Part shown: one piece after another, positions 11,147 to 22,788 of the stretch
Numbering within the stretch: position 1 is the stretch's first letter
Layout: every line of letters starts with the position of its first letter
Assembly: GCA_961205875.1 (NCBI GenBank)
Contig: OY540812.1
Location: 32,497,098-32,561,097, forward strand
DNA from: Sialis fuliginosa
Lineage: Eukaryota; Arthropoda; Insecta; Megaloptera; Sialidae
Length of the DNA: 64,000 nucleotides
Direction of reading: 5' to 3'
Notes under the pieces: model-generated
Seen by the model: only the letters and a program-made list of their open reading frames with translations
Databases searched by the model: none
Told to the model about the DNA's origin: nothing
Program-made: the position numbers and the translations under genes

Positions 11147-14100
11147 TTACTGCTGCTGATAAACTATCCTCTGCTTCTGGGAAGCTGGGATTCCTCCAAC
11201 TGGTCGTGAAGCCTACAATTAATAAAAAATATAATGTTGATTTACTATATATTACTTATACCCCCCTCCCCCGAATCCTACACACTTACAAGACCCAAAT
11301 AATTTACTATCCTAAATTAATAATAAAAGGCCTAGTGTGTATTAGGCACGCACATGATAGGGTTCCGTAGTCATTCTTGCTCCCGCAAGCACGTAGGCCA
11401 TAGGCCCCGTTTTTGCTTTACCCTGTTGACAACGACCCCGTTTCCTTAAAATAATGTTTACGAGAGTTGTTATTGGGAATTTTAGTAGCTTCTCAGTAAC
11501 ATTGCCTTTCGAAATGAACTACATTTTTATACGATATAAAGTAAAAAAATTCTAAAGTGTTCGTTATTGGAAAATACTAATTAAAAACTATATTCCGGAT
11601 TTTTTTTCAGATTTTTTGCATCGATGTTTTGGAAATTAGATTCGGATAACGACTTTAAAAGCAAATATTTCGTGACTGAAGGATAAAATCAAAAGTTCCT
11701 AGAATATTTTTTGTTGCATTTAGACTTACTCTTATCTAAATGGGGTACCTAAAAAAATTCTTGGGGTCAAAAAAATATTTTTTTTTTAAATCTCAATATT
11801 TCTGTTTTTGGGTCATCAATTTACGTCCGTATACCAAATTTTATCTTGATAAGTATATAGATTAGAGAATGGGAGGGCTGTGACATACATACAAACAGAC
11901 AGACGGACTGACCAAAACTATAGGGGTTTCTAGTTTTTTACGGAACCCAAAAAATGTATAAAATCTATATATTAATACGTAAACATCGAAAATTGTCGTA
12001 AGTTTTTTTAGTATTTATTATAAAAGGAGGTGAATGAAACTTATATCATTCGAAAGGTACTGTACCATAGATTTACACAAAAAAAATCATGTGTGTATGT
12101 TGTCGTTAAGGCAGGTAAAATAAAGTTAACATACACACATGATTTCCCCTCTCACAGTTTGTTTATTTCCCCTCGCATCGTTCAACAGCATTGAAATATA
12201 CCTAGCACCATCAAGCGACAAATATAAATAATAGTTTTGGGGTTCTGTCAAACGTAGAGAATGCGTATAGACATTTCATTTCGCGTTCAATTGCAGTGTT
12301 TTTATTTGGAAATTTTTGTTGTAAAAGCAGGTTAGGTTAGGTTAGGTTAGGTTAGGTTAGGTAATATGTCATAGATGTGAACAAAAAAATCATGTGTGTA
12401 TGTTATCGTTAAGGCAGGTAAAATATTGGTCGAATTTCGACCATAAGCGATACTAGTTAATGTAATTACCTCTAAATATTGTTGAATCTGTTGTTGTCTT
12501 AATCCTCCGCGTGGTTCTGTTGGTTGAGGAGCCGGGAACTTGACAACGATGTTAGTCGGTTGTCGATTTACCTAAAAGTGCATATAAAACTGAATTTTCC
12601 TGAGCGTAATTATGTATAACGTGTAAGACTTACCTCAGCTTTGAAACCCTCCTTCGGGTCAGCGGTGTATGTGACAGTTCTGAGGAAGCCGTCGGCATCT
12701 ACGACTGAATACGAGCCGGTGATTTTGTCTCCTTCTCTCTGCTCTTTGCGGTTTTGGTAATTTGTGAACTCGTCGTCTTGTACGTCAAACCCGAATGAGT
12801 ATGGTTGTGGAGGCTGTAATTAAATTATGTTACAATTAGGGGTGTACCGGAACTGGAATTTATTTTTATTATATTTATATTTTATATTTATTTAATATTT
12901 TCAGAACCCATTGTGATACAGTATTTAAACAATAAGTGCCTGATTATGATTTTCGTATATTTTTAGTTTTTTAACAATTTCAATTAATTAAATTAAAAGC
13001 GAAACTACTGGCGATTATTTTATTTTAGAAAGTAAGGAAATATATATGTAGTTTACTATAAAAATTGTATTGAACTTTTTTATAGAAAATTGAATGACCT
13101 ACAAAAAAATTCAATACAATACAAATTTTTTTGTAAATATTTTGAAAAAAAAAAGTTTGAGTAACCGCCCCTCTCCCTACACATGAGTTTGATGATTTTT
13201 ATATGGGACGATTTACTAAATAAACACAACCTTTTCGTTAATAATCATTCGTTAATAATCCGTTCAGTTCTTCATGTGACAAGGAGTAGAGGACATACAG
13301 ACAGACAGACATGGAACAAAACTGTATGTATTAACCTAAAACGAAAATTTTAAAAATCGGAGAACAAATTTTTTTCCTGTTTGAAAAATGTTCACATATC
13401 TATTCCTTCGGATATGGCGAGGAAGCAATACAAGCTTCTTTTTTTTAAATGTCATATTTTTTAGTATGACGTCATATAAAAAAATAGTAAAACTCTAAAA
13501 TATTCAATTCTCTACAACATTAACTGATATATTATACCTACAAGCTAGCTGTTATCCGTAACTTCGTCCGCGTGGAATTTGTATTTTTTAAATCTAATCA
13601 ATTTTCAGTGTCTTTCCTCAAGTTATCTCCCTGCCAAATTTCATCATGATCGGTTCAGCGGTTTAACCGTGAAGAGGTAACTAACATACATAGTTATATT
13701 TGCATTTATAATATAATAAAAATATAATATATATGTATTATCATATGTTCTTGATTAAACGCCGTTTTAAAATCATTACCAACTCTTGACATTTGTTAAT
13801 TCCAAGTTTATTAACCCACGGACAGTGAAAGTGATCACTGATCAGACAACACAAACTAAATAAGCAAAAAAATGTTTCATCTGAGACCACTTTCACTATC
13901 ATTATAATAACAACCTTGCTACAAGATACATATTATAGTATATATATTATATCTATTCCTGCTATGTCCAAACTTATGTAATACCAATCTACTAATTCGT
14001 ATATAGCTACACAGTTATGTTATGTAATGAAAACGTGACTGTCTGCAATATCGATTGTTGTTATTTATTGTTATTTTCAAAATACTATCTTATTGTCTTC

Positions 14101-17100
14101 GCTGAATAATTATGATGAAACTCTTTGTTTTAATGATGTATTATAAACGTAGTAATTAGGTCATGTTTGCAAATTATTCAGAAATACATATAAGGTATTG
14201 GCACCGGTCTTGGACAATACCCCAGTGTTGGACACTTGTTTAATTAAATTTACTCAACTATTAATACTTGTTGATATTTGATTACTGACATTACTGAATC
14301 ATTATCTATAGACACTTAACTGTAAAACAACTTAATTTGATGACAATCGGCCAATGGGTGTCATGATGGTGAATATTTAAACTAATTATTAGTGTAATCT
14401 ATTTACTAATATTGTCATAGCATCTGCTTTACATTGTTTCAAATTTTACGATTCTTTATTTTATAACTTTTGTGTCATAGTACTAATCATTTTGAAATCA
14501 TTAACAAGTGTCCATCACTGGGTGCCCATTACTAGTTTTATTTAATAATATTTATAAAATAAAAAGGTATAATTTAAAAAACAAAACTATATTTTCGGTC
14601 AATGGTAATTAATTTGATTTAATAAAGAGAGAGTTTGGAACTGTTAGGCTCCTGATGAGGACTTCTTGTGAAGTCGAAACACGTGTCGGGTGACATTGTT
14701 TTATTGTGGTTAAGGTGTATATTTTTAGTTTAAGTGACTAAGAAACCACAGTTTCTCCGTTTTTCCAATAGTAATAAAGAGATACTTGTTTAGTAGCATG
14801 AGCTCATGATAATTACAAAAAAGAAGCCCATTAATCCCTAAAAATAGTATACCTTGTTCTAAAAGCGTCCAAGACTGGTGCTAGTACCTTATTTATGTAT
14901 TAACACAGAGATTATTTTGCAAAAACTAGCCTTCTTAGTTGATTTTATTATGAAAATATCAACCGTTTTTTTAATACGTGCCTGATTTAATTTCATTATT
15001 ATTTAGCCTAAACTAAAGATACTAAGCTTTCAAACAGTGAAATTCTCATCAAATTAGGTTTAGTAGTTTACGTGTTAAGTCGATATTTTTATTATTAAAT
15101 ATCAATTGTAAATTTTCCTTAATACGGGCCTACACTAATTCAACTGTCATACATAACTAAGTATTTTGCTTGTGAACTATGAAAGTTCCATAAAAATCAG
15201 TTCAGTAGTTTTCGTGTCAGTTGGAAGAAAAAACAGACAAAATTTCAAAATATATCAAAATGGATTTATTTCTTAAAAAAATTTAATAGTAGGTATCACA
15301 GGTATCAGTTGGATCAAATCATTGTGTCTAAACATGTGCAGGTAGATTAAAAACAGGTGTATTTTAATTTAAAAAAATAAAATTGATCGTTAAAATATAA
15401 AATGTATTAAAATTAATACTTATAATTTTTTTTAGTTAATAGTATAATTAAATGTAAGTAATTAAAAATTGAATGCATTCGTAACGTGAATTAATAAACA
15501 ATGAACGTATCAATTAATAATAATAACTAATTAATTTCAAAATTAGTATAAGTATATAGAGCTTTCACTAAAGAATACACATTTATAAATTGCACGATTT
15601 AGCAAATGGTCATACATGGGTATTCCAGATTCCAAATAACACGTTTATTCTACGAGTACCTACACTTTTTAAATTAATTAATGTGAATATATTTAATTAA
15701 TTTCTTCCATACAATATTGAAGATACGAGAAGTTTTTGTTCTCCGATTTCAAAATTTTAAATTGATCTCTGTTTGTATGTCTGTCGACTGTCTGTATGTA
15801 TGTCCCCTGAATCCTTCACACACATAACTCATGAACATGAACCACTGAACCGATATTAATGAAACTTGTTTGGATGGTTGGGTTTGGGTTGAGGACGGTC
15901 CCATTTCAAAATTATCAAAATCGTGTGCAATGGGAGAGGTGAAAATATTTATTTTTTCAAGATACCTCAAGAACGACACATGTTACGTGAAAATTTTATA
16001 GAATCTTTTTTGTAGAGCATTCAATTTCCTATAATATATGTATATACAACGTTTGCTGTAAAATATTCACTTACAAAGATTAATCTCAATTTGCTTTAAA
16101 AAATCATTTGTTTTTTTTAAATTGATACTTACTTTGACATATTAAATGTCATTTTGAGGGTTGTATAAATTTAGATTAGATTGAAATTGTCAAAAAATTA
16201 AAAATATACGTCTCATGATGGAAAGATATATTTGTACAATGAAGAAAAATTTCGAACTAATATAATAACTAAATTTCACTTAGAATTTAGGCAAAACTAA
16301 CAATAAGTTATAAGTTCGTTTATTTTTTAATTTATACGTCTTTTTTAGAAAATATAATCCATTCTGATATTTAAAAAAAAGTCAATATTAGCAAGCCTAA
16401 AATCTTAATTTAATTTTTTAAGGCTATAATCATTCATTTACGGCAGATCCGTTTTAAGGAAATCAAAGGCAATTGCGTTATTGTTTAACCTTTTCATTGC
16501 TGATTTATAATTGCGTTTTAAGATCAACCAATTAAGCGGGCATTCGCCCATTTTTAAAAACACGCGGTCGTTTACTTCTCAGTAAATTATTATTATATTA
16601 CATTAATTAGCAAAATTCAGAAAGAAAGTATTAACAGTTAATTACCTCGTTATATTCTTCAGGTTCTTGTTGCTGGAGTGGGCTCTTGAGTTGAGGAATC
16701 CTTTGGCGAGGCGCTGGGGGTTGTGGGGCAGCCACGTACCTTACAGCAGTTTGGGGCTGAGGGGCAGGTTGGGCTTGGGGCTGAGGCACGAGTCTGTATT
16801 GGGACTGAACAGGATGGCCGAACTGTTGTTGTAATGATTGCTGAATCTAAATCAAATAGTATCAATTAAAAATAACGTTTCGAGTGAATAGATGTCCACT
16901 GTAACGTCTAACAAAACATTGGCCGAGGTAATGACCAAGATTCACAATCATTATTATCATGTTTTAACTAATATATTTTGAAACAGTGGGAGTTTTTTTA
17001 TCAGAGCCCCGTGGGCTGTAATTTTTAACTTCAAATGTTTTAATTTGTTATACTTACGACTTAGAACTGCATATAGAAAAAATCAATTATGCCATACTTT

Positions 17101-17961
17101 AAAATACAATACTATTTTTACGCGGAATTTTTATGCGTATTTGAAGTTATGCGGTGTGATTTTTCATGCAAATTCAGATATTTCCCGTTTCGGCGAGTAG
17201 GGATTTATCAAATGAAAGCTGACATTTCAAGAATTTTTTAATCAATAAGTTTTTATGAAATAAAATTGAATAATATACTTATTTTATTTTATTTTTATAT
17301 CAATTTCTTTCAGATTTTCGAACTAATATTCTTTGTTTTTTCAGAAACTTTTTTATGTGATTTTCGGCCTATTTTAAATAATTGATTTGATTTTACGCGA
17401 TTTTTGAAAATTATGGAACGTATCTCTAATTTTACAATGTAAGCAATGTCTTTTATCGTGTGATTTTTTATATGCGGTTTTCTGTGGAACGTATCTACCG
17501 TGTAAAAAGATACCCTACTGTATTGAACTAGGGCTTTAATATTCAAAACCTTTGATAAAATGGTAATATTTCTGTGAAATTAAACTTTTTAGGAATTATT
17601 TTAATTGGAACGAATACTTATACTAAGTTGTCAATTTTTACGTAATTTTTACATATTTATGTAAAAATCACCGCGAAAGCCTCAAAATAATGCCAAAACA
17701 CGGTCGAGCACTTACCTGTCGATCAACAGGAGATCTGAATATCTGCTGTGGCGTCCCCGGCAAGAATTGCGGAGCGGGCTGATTGTCTGCTGGAGTGTCC
17801 TCTTTGATCGGAGTGACCGACGGTTGGGGACCACCAGTATACTGTATCAGCCTCTGAGGCTGTGCTTGCTGCAAATACTGCGCCGGAACCTGCTGGTATT
17901 GAGGATATCCCAAAACCGTTCCCACGAAACAAACAAACGCGAAGCACGTCAACTTAGACAT
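11147..17961 (-). CDS. Cuticular protein with Rebers-Riddiford chitin-binding domain, 264 aa
   Basis: Five exons, all split in phase 0: 17961-17716, 16846-16646, 12813-12634, 12571-12470 and 11212-11147 (TAA at 11149-11147). Residues 1-18 are a signal peptide (MSKLTCFAFVCFVGTVLG). Residues 19-149 are Gln/Pro-rich, low-complexity spacer. Residues about 153-212 carry an extended Rebers-Riddiford-type domain: PYSFGFDVQDDEFTNYQNRK, then GDKITGSYSVVDADGFLR and TVTYTADPKEGFKAEV. This fold binds chitin in the insect exoskeleton. The C-terminus is again Gln-rich (ending QRIVYQQQ). It is secreted and built into the procuticle. The aromatic residues of the chitin-binding surface (Y, F, Y) are present. 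The large introns hold MITEs, LINE tails and a hammerhead element. The subtype (RR-1 or RR-2) is not certain. Confidence 0.93.
11338..11950. repeat. Dispersed repeat with GGGTTCCGTAG and ACGGAACCC ends
   Basis: A block of about 610 bp in intron 4 of the cuticle gene begins 'GGCACGCACATGATAGGGTT' and ends 'TAGTTTTTTACGGAACCC', with a CAGACAGACGGACTGACC tract before the end. An inverted relative is at about 40410-41215, with 'GACTACGGAAACCTATCATG' and 'CACGCACTTGGCCG'. This type of repeat is common in lepidopteran genomes. No coding capacity is visible. Confidence 0.65.
11960..12430. repeat. Intronic repeat block with 'CATGTGTGTATGTT' arms
   Basis: 'ATCATGTGTGTATGTTGTCG' near 12088 is followed by 'AACATACACACATGATT' near 12126, an inverted pair, and a third copy lies near 12391. 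The left part ('TAATACGTAAACATCG' to 'AAAGGTACTGTACCATAG') recurs inverted at about 39285-39421 in the protease-homologue gene, and parts recur at about 38430-38780. Confidence 0.65.
12331..12361. repeat. Interstitial (TTAGG)n array
   Basis: Six perfect GTTAG units in a row, the insect telomere motif in permuted form, sit inside intron 4 of the cuticle gene. It is too short and too internal to be a telomere. A shorter degraded relative, CCTAACCTAACCTAA, lies near 38532 in the related intronic repeat. Confidence 0.9.
13555..13735 (+). mobile_element. LINE (RTE-type) 3' tail fragment
   Basis: 'AACTTCGTCCGCGTGGAATT', then 'CCAAATTTCATCATGATCGG' and 'TTCAGCGGTTTAACCGTGAA', form the well-known 3' end sequence of insect RTE-type retrotransposons. 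The 5' part is missing. It lies in intron 2 of the cuticle gene. Confidence 0.65.
14630..14771 (+). mobile_element. 142-bp hammerhead-bearing retroelement insertion with 10-bp TSD
   Basis: The insertion is bounded by TAATAAAGAG at 14620-14629 and again at 14772-14781. The uninterrupted sequence is visible in the M1 copy at 402-954 ('AAATAAAGAGTTACTTG'). The insert carries a hammerhead core, then TTTATTGTGGTTAAGGTG and a conserved tail CCACAGTTTCTCCGTTTTTC shared with 5915-5962. Variable target duplications of about 10-15 bp plus a hammerhead are typical of Penelope-like elements; no reverse transcriptase is present, so this is a non-autonomous or severely truncated copy. Confidence 0.8.
14644..14694 (+). 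ncRNA. Type I minimal hammerhead ribozyme, copy 2
   Basis: CTGATGAG (14652-14659), stem II GACTTC/GAAGTC with loop TTGT, GAAAC (14676-14680), palindromic stem III CAC/GTG, and TC at 14686-14687 with predicted cleavage after C14687. Stem I can pair GCTC with GGGT (two wobble pairs). Every core nucleotide of the consensus is kept. It is on the strand opposite to the cuticle gene, so the pre-mRNA would not contain the active form. Confidence 0.78.
14895..15250 (+). repeat. LINE-tail-like repeat shared with 4255-4560
   Basis: 'TTATTATGAAAATATCAA' through 'AATACGGGCCTACACTAATT' matches the block at about 4255-4560. Both contain tail phrases such as 'CAGTTCAGTAGTTTTCGTGT', typical of RTE-like 3' ends. 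Two tails appear joined in series. It follows the M1 MITE directly. Confidence 0.55.
17107..17520. mobile_element. pogo/Tigger-like MITE (TA TSD), uninterrupted copy
   Basis: A 414-bp element in intron 1 of the cuticle gene ends in ACCCTACTG|TA and starts with a worn version of the same terminal repeat. Interior phrases such as 'TTCATGCAAATTCAGATATT' and 'TCTTTCAGATTTTCGAACTA' match the copy at 27848-29396. It preserves the empty target site for the insertion nested in that other copy. Confidence 0.65.
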
Positions 17962-18001
17962 TATGAAATTTAATTGTTAATTTGAACACTTTTCATATAT
18001 G

Positions 18002-18036
18002 AATGAAAAAAGTGCAATGGTGGGTAAGAATTTATA
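18002..18036 (-). promoter_or_regulatory. Core promoter of the cuticular protein gene
   Basis: On the - strand TATAAA (18036-18031) is followed by an initiator-like TCATT (18006-18002), placing transcription start near 18004, 32 bp from the TATA box and about 43 nt upstream of the ATG at 17961. Confidence 0.6.
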
Positions 18037-19014
18037 CAGTGAGAAATTTTCCCCTACCTTTTATAGATTTGTTCTTTCACTTTTTGTTGCAAGTCGATAT
18101 GTGAGTGTGTGAGTTAAAAAAAGTAGAAAAGAAATGTACGATAAGTATTTGATGGGCTTCATAACTTTAAATGCGTGATTGAGTTTTTTAATTGTTCTTA
18201 GATCGAACTGATAATAATTATTATAATTTAATTAAAAATCTTCATAATTTTACTGGAATTTGAAAGTGAAAATTTTTGAATAGCCCAATCATTTTAGATT
18301 TTTTCACGAGAAAAACTGTCTAGTTAAAACTTTTGACGCAGTTGAAAATAATTTTACGACGTTGATCTTTTCAAACCAATAATAATTAGCAGCAAACTTT
18401 TTTTATATCTCCTACGGCAAGGGTCGCCAAACTTTTCGGACGAAAAATATTCTTGTTGTTGGGATTTAGTCCAGTATCTTTATACATCACAGCATGCGTC
18501 AAATCCGGTAGTTCTGATTTTTTGCAGACTTGTTTATGATGTTGGCCTAATGAATAATCCAAGTTTGTGACCTCGAGCACCGAACGCAACTTTGTCAAAA
18601 TTCGAAAAAACCGCGAAAAAATCGTTATTTTTTCAAATTTTGGCGATTATAACCCTAAAGGACTAGTTTTTGAAAAAACATTCTTAGAACGTTTTTAAAG
18701 TAGACTAAATTTGATACAATATGATACTAGAACTGTCTCTGTAGACCCAATAGTTTCCGAGATTAAGCCTTTCAAAGTTTATCATTTAGATTTTTCTTCG
18801 CAATTTTTTGCAATTCTGTCGTTCTGAATGAATTTTGATCCTGATTATACTATCGAAGCCCTGTACTTTTATGATGGGATGTTAAAAAAGAAAATGAGAA
18901 GTGTGAACGATGATGTTTAAGCTAAGCTACGCATAATGAAGTAAAAAAGATAAGTACAACAAAAGTTAATAAGTTTATTTGTTAGGAAATTGAGTAATAT
19001 TCAAAATCAAAAAA
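18037..19014. other. Intergenic, nothing recognised
   Basis: AT-rich sequence between the cuticle gene promoter and the Cys-rich gene fragment. No supported gene, terminal repeat or RNA was found. Confidence 0.5.
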
Positions 19015-19845
19015 TTAAATTAATTTAGCCCTCTTGGAAGGTCCCGGTTGAGGTTCGTCCATTTCTGGATCGACGTATTGGGATGGCATATCTCCATCAG
19101 GGGATGGTGATGAATCGTCGACGTCTTGTGCCCACAAGTCATCCTCCATTTCGACATCGGACAGATCGTCGCCTTCTGGGATATCTACTTCTGCAACATC
19201 AGGTATATTGTCACAAGAGGCCCCGCTGTAGTGCCTGCAGACTGATGAGCATTTTAATCCTGCCTTCCTGCAGCTGCACGCGTTCCCACAATTCTTCGTG
19301 CAACCACAAGAAATCATCCGCAAGAGGTGTTGTGGGGCTGCATCTCTGGTCATCATTTTGGGGTTGAGGTCTTGTGGCGTGGATATCCACCCCCAGGAGA
19401 GAGGGTTCAGTGTGACTCCCAACCACGCCTGTACCTTTAAGAAGATTTTACATGAGAATAGAAAATGATGAATGATATGTAACTGATGCAAGGACAAATT
19501 TTCACCTGATGGTATGTCCGCAAGGAGTGAAATCGAGCAGAGTCTCGTGTAGGAGGTAACCTGGCTAGATTGAAGCTGGTTTTCGTCGCAGCCCTGGCGA
19601 ATAGTTGGTACCGCAGCTCGTCAAAGTTATGGGTGTTGGGGTTGCTTCCGTATAGAGCAATTATGACTCGCTCTCCTGCTGCTGCTATCTCGTCAGGTGT
19701 AGAGTTGGTGTCGAGAAAAATCGCAGCTTGCTTTTCAACGTCCGGATTTTTTTCGACTATGGACATCATTTGCATCTTCCCTAAGCCAAAGAAGCAGGAT
19801 GTCGAGTCACAACCACTAAAGGCATGGATGGTAGTTACGGCCCTG
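19015..19845 (-). pseudogene. 3' fragment of a gene with a Cys-rich (CXC-like) C-terminus
   Basis: Two exons read well: about 19845-19506 (open at its 5' side; donor GTGAAA) and 19434-19015 (stop TAA at 19017-19015). The joined frame runs VTTIHAFSGCDSTSCFFGLG, then an alpha-helical stretch with NPDVEKQAAIFLD and ALYGSNP, LPPTRDSARFHSLRTYHQ, VQAWLGVTLNPLSWGW, and a Cys-rich block CGCTKNCGNACSCRKAGLKC with SSVCRHYSGASC. An acidic, Pro-rich tail ends KRAKLI. The same layout (HxFxGCDxTS, a WLG-NP-WGW box, then a CXC-like cluster) occurs in many unnamed insect proteins that multiply like transposon-borne genes. Upstream of 19845 the frame hits a stop and no further exon was found, so I regard it as a truncated copy. 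The two exons themselves have no stops. Confidence 0.65.
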
Positions 19846-22488
19846 GACTACTGATATAACGTAAATAATATTAATCAAATGTTTAAATTAAAACAATCAT
19901 GTGCTCGCGTACAATGTAATTATTACTGATTTTTTATTTAAAAATCTTTCTCCGTTGCATAAAAATTCTGCACTCCTTATAATCCCTCTAAATTAGGTCT
20001 GCATGTTTTTTGATTTGTTGCCCCCTTTCAATATAAGGGAGTGAAATCACCCCGAAATATTGGAGAGATATTAAAAAAAAGTATTGACGAAAATCACTCT
20101 ACTGATTTGGAATTCCCAAGAAACAAATTTAATAAAAAATAATTATGTATAATTTTTATTGGTATCTTGAAGGAATAGTTCAAAATAAATATTTAAGATT
20201 TTCAAATAATATAATAACAATATACAGGTACCCCAAAAGTCATGGATTCATATATTTGAAAAAAAAAAACTATTTTTACAAACTGGTAATGACTTTTAGG
20301 AACCTATTTATTATAATTATATTATTTGAAAATCTTTTAGAAGTCATCATATTTTTTTGTGAAATTTATTTATAACTTTTTTCAAATTGTTTAAACAATT
20401 GGGTTTTTGGGGATGCCAAATGATAGATATAAATGACACCAGTTATTCCCTAATTTATAAGGATTATAAGGAGTGCAAAATTTTTATGATACGATAAAAA
20501 TTGAGCCGAAGAAAAAATTTTGAATAGAAAATGAATAATTTTCACACTCTGCTTCGTTTCGCTCGCTTAAATATAAATCTGGTAGCGCGGAGTTTATGTT
20601 CGATCTTTTTATCATACACAGTTCTTTACTACATTATATTGTTCAATATTTAACGGTTTAGGCAGCGTATTGCAAAAGAGCGTTCTGGCGGCAAACTTTT
20701 TTTCGACTTGATTTACTATTACGTCACTGCTTATTCCTTATGTTACCTAACGTAACAAAATATATACTAAAACCTGAGCAATGAACATATCTTCGAATTA
20801 AAAAAAAACCCATAAATCGGATAAGTGGTTCTCGAGTTATAAGCGCACTAACAGACAGAAAGATAGAGAGACGTTGCGTTTTATAATATGTAAGGATTTT
20901 TTCGTCTGCAAGATAAAAAATTATTATTATTAATTATATATAATTATTTGTTACTACACGTATTACCCCTTGGAAGCTTTTAAATAACTCCTAAAAAGAG
21001 ATTAATAGGGTTTATTTTTTGATAGGGGAAAGTATGGTATATTGGACCACTCGCTAAATTGGCCCACCCTTATATCTCGAAAAGTCTTTTTCTGATTTTT
21101 TTAATGGCAACACCATGCGATAGGCGCCTAACTTTATTGCATATCGGCTATATTGTTTTCCTTAACATATTGAATGTTAGTATTTCGTTTTGTAAATAAA
21201 TGATTTTTGATGTAATTTTGAGGGTGTAGTTGGTATATTAAAGGTAAGCATACAGCGTTTTTAATTTAAAGTTTGCAGTAGCAATTTATCAACAACTAAC
21301 TGTCATTGATTGATTGGCGGCTTTGATATGTTATATTTTTGTTAGATTTTTTTTTCTCACATTTCACACTGTTTGTTAAAATAATCCTGACATATGCGAT
21401 GATTGTCTTTGTTGAATAATTTAAATGAAATAATGTAATGAGACTGATTTCTTATAATTTTTTGTTTTAATACTTATGATAAATAATTGTTTGATAGTCT
21501 GTAATTCATAAATATATATTATGTTTTCTTCACAGGTGTATTTTAGTTAATATTCTATTAAAGTCCAAATTAGTAACCCCGTGGTCCAATTTACAGTACC
21601 GGTTGGCTAAATTGAAACAAAACTCCGATCTCACATTTTGTCGAGTTTATAATAATTATGTTGATTAATACTTACAATTAATAAAAACAAAATATATAAA
21701 CTGCCTGTTTCATTTCATAAAAAAATAATTTGTCTAAACCTAAAACCAGTATACTAAATATCTTAATTAAAAAAATGGTCCAAATTAACCGGTTGTCACC
21801 TATTTGAGGGTGCCAGCCGTGGTGATCGATAGTATTAGGTCATAATATGATAACTGCAAAAATATGATTTCTCAGAAGAGCGATTTGAAAGTTTTTCTTA
21901 GATATAATTAAATTACCATTTATTTTAATTATTCTCAAATAAATACAAATAGGGTAAATGAAAGAACATACAAAACTTAATTTTATCAGAAAATGGCTTA
22001 ATTAATTAACCGTTTTAATATTTTTTAAATTCCATTTTTCTTTCGGTTCTTACAATTTTTAATTCTATAAATTGTGTATACAACGAATAAACGTAAATCG
22101 AGATCTATAAATATAAATTAATAATTTTAAATTTCAACTATTTCAAATACGTTCTATTATCTGTTGTCTACATCGATCACACAATCTGTATGTATATTTA
22201 ATCCTTTTAAATGACGAAAAGAGAAATTGTAATATGCTATATGGGTACCAACACCAACAATATTTAAAAATGGTTGTTTTTACTGTAACAAATTTCCGGA
22301 ACAAGTTTTATAAAACCAGTTCACTTCCAGCTCGCAAATCTACAACACTAACTTTTTACTGAAGTGTAACACACACCCACAATTAACAGTGTAGTGGCGG
22401 GACAGCTAACACTCTCGAAATCATAAACAGGGGCATTCTCTATTTAACATAATGTGCAAAGACATAGAGCATGGACCGCGATTCTGTA
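19846..22488. other. Intergenic, mostly repeats and AT-rich sequence
   Basis: No gene is supported. A LINE-tail-like fragment lies at about 20755-20900 ('AATCGGATAAGTGGTTCTCG', 'GCACTAACAGACAGAAAG'), with an inverted relative at about 57065-57220. Positions about 21025-21800 hold phrases repeated as rough inverted pairs ('TTGGACCACTCGCTAAATTG' and 'GTGGTCCAATTTACAG'), probably an old transposon. Confidence 0.5.
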
Positions 22489-22788
22489 TTTCATCAAACG
22501 AACGCGAACGAATTATAACTGACAATGAAATCTTAATTTTTGTTTTGTAGATATACTACCAGGGCCGTAACTAGAGACTCTGGGGCCCCGGGACAGCAAG
22601 TGATCGAGGGGCCCCTTATAAACAAAATTTTGAACAAATTTCATCAAACGAACGCGAACGAATTATAACTGACAATGAAATACTTAATTTTTGTTTTGTA
22701 GATATTCTACCAGGGTCGTAACTAGAGGCTCTGGGGCTCCGGGACAGCAAGTGATCGAGAGGCCCCTTATAAACAAAATTTTTAACAA
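22489..22788. repeat. 150-bp tandem duplication including a transposon end
   Basis: The segment from 'TTTCATCAAACGAACGCGAA' to 'AACAAAATTTTGAACAAA' occurs twice, head to tail, at 22489-22638 and 22639-22788. Each unit contains flanking DNA plus the first part of the M4 element ('AGGGCCGTAACTAGAG' or 'AGGGTCGTAACTAGAG'). The copies differ at a handful of positions. Confidence 0.85.

Larger units (their letters stand above)
14193..14889. mobile_element. MITE family M1 copy 3 (TA TSD), with nested insertion
   Basis: The ends are AGGTATTGGCACCGGTCTTG and CCAAGACTGGTGCTAGTACC, flanked by TA at 14191-14192 and 14890-14891. It is 697 bp long because a 142-bp hammerhead-bearing element (14630-14771) and its 10-bp target duplication have inserted into it. 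The interior otherwise matches copy 1. It lies in intron 2 of the cuticle gene. Confidence 0.85.

Noticed and set aside
12331-12361. TTAGG run as a telomere or chromosome end
   Set aside because: Only about 31 bp, inside an intron of an intact gene, with normal sequence on both sides.
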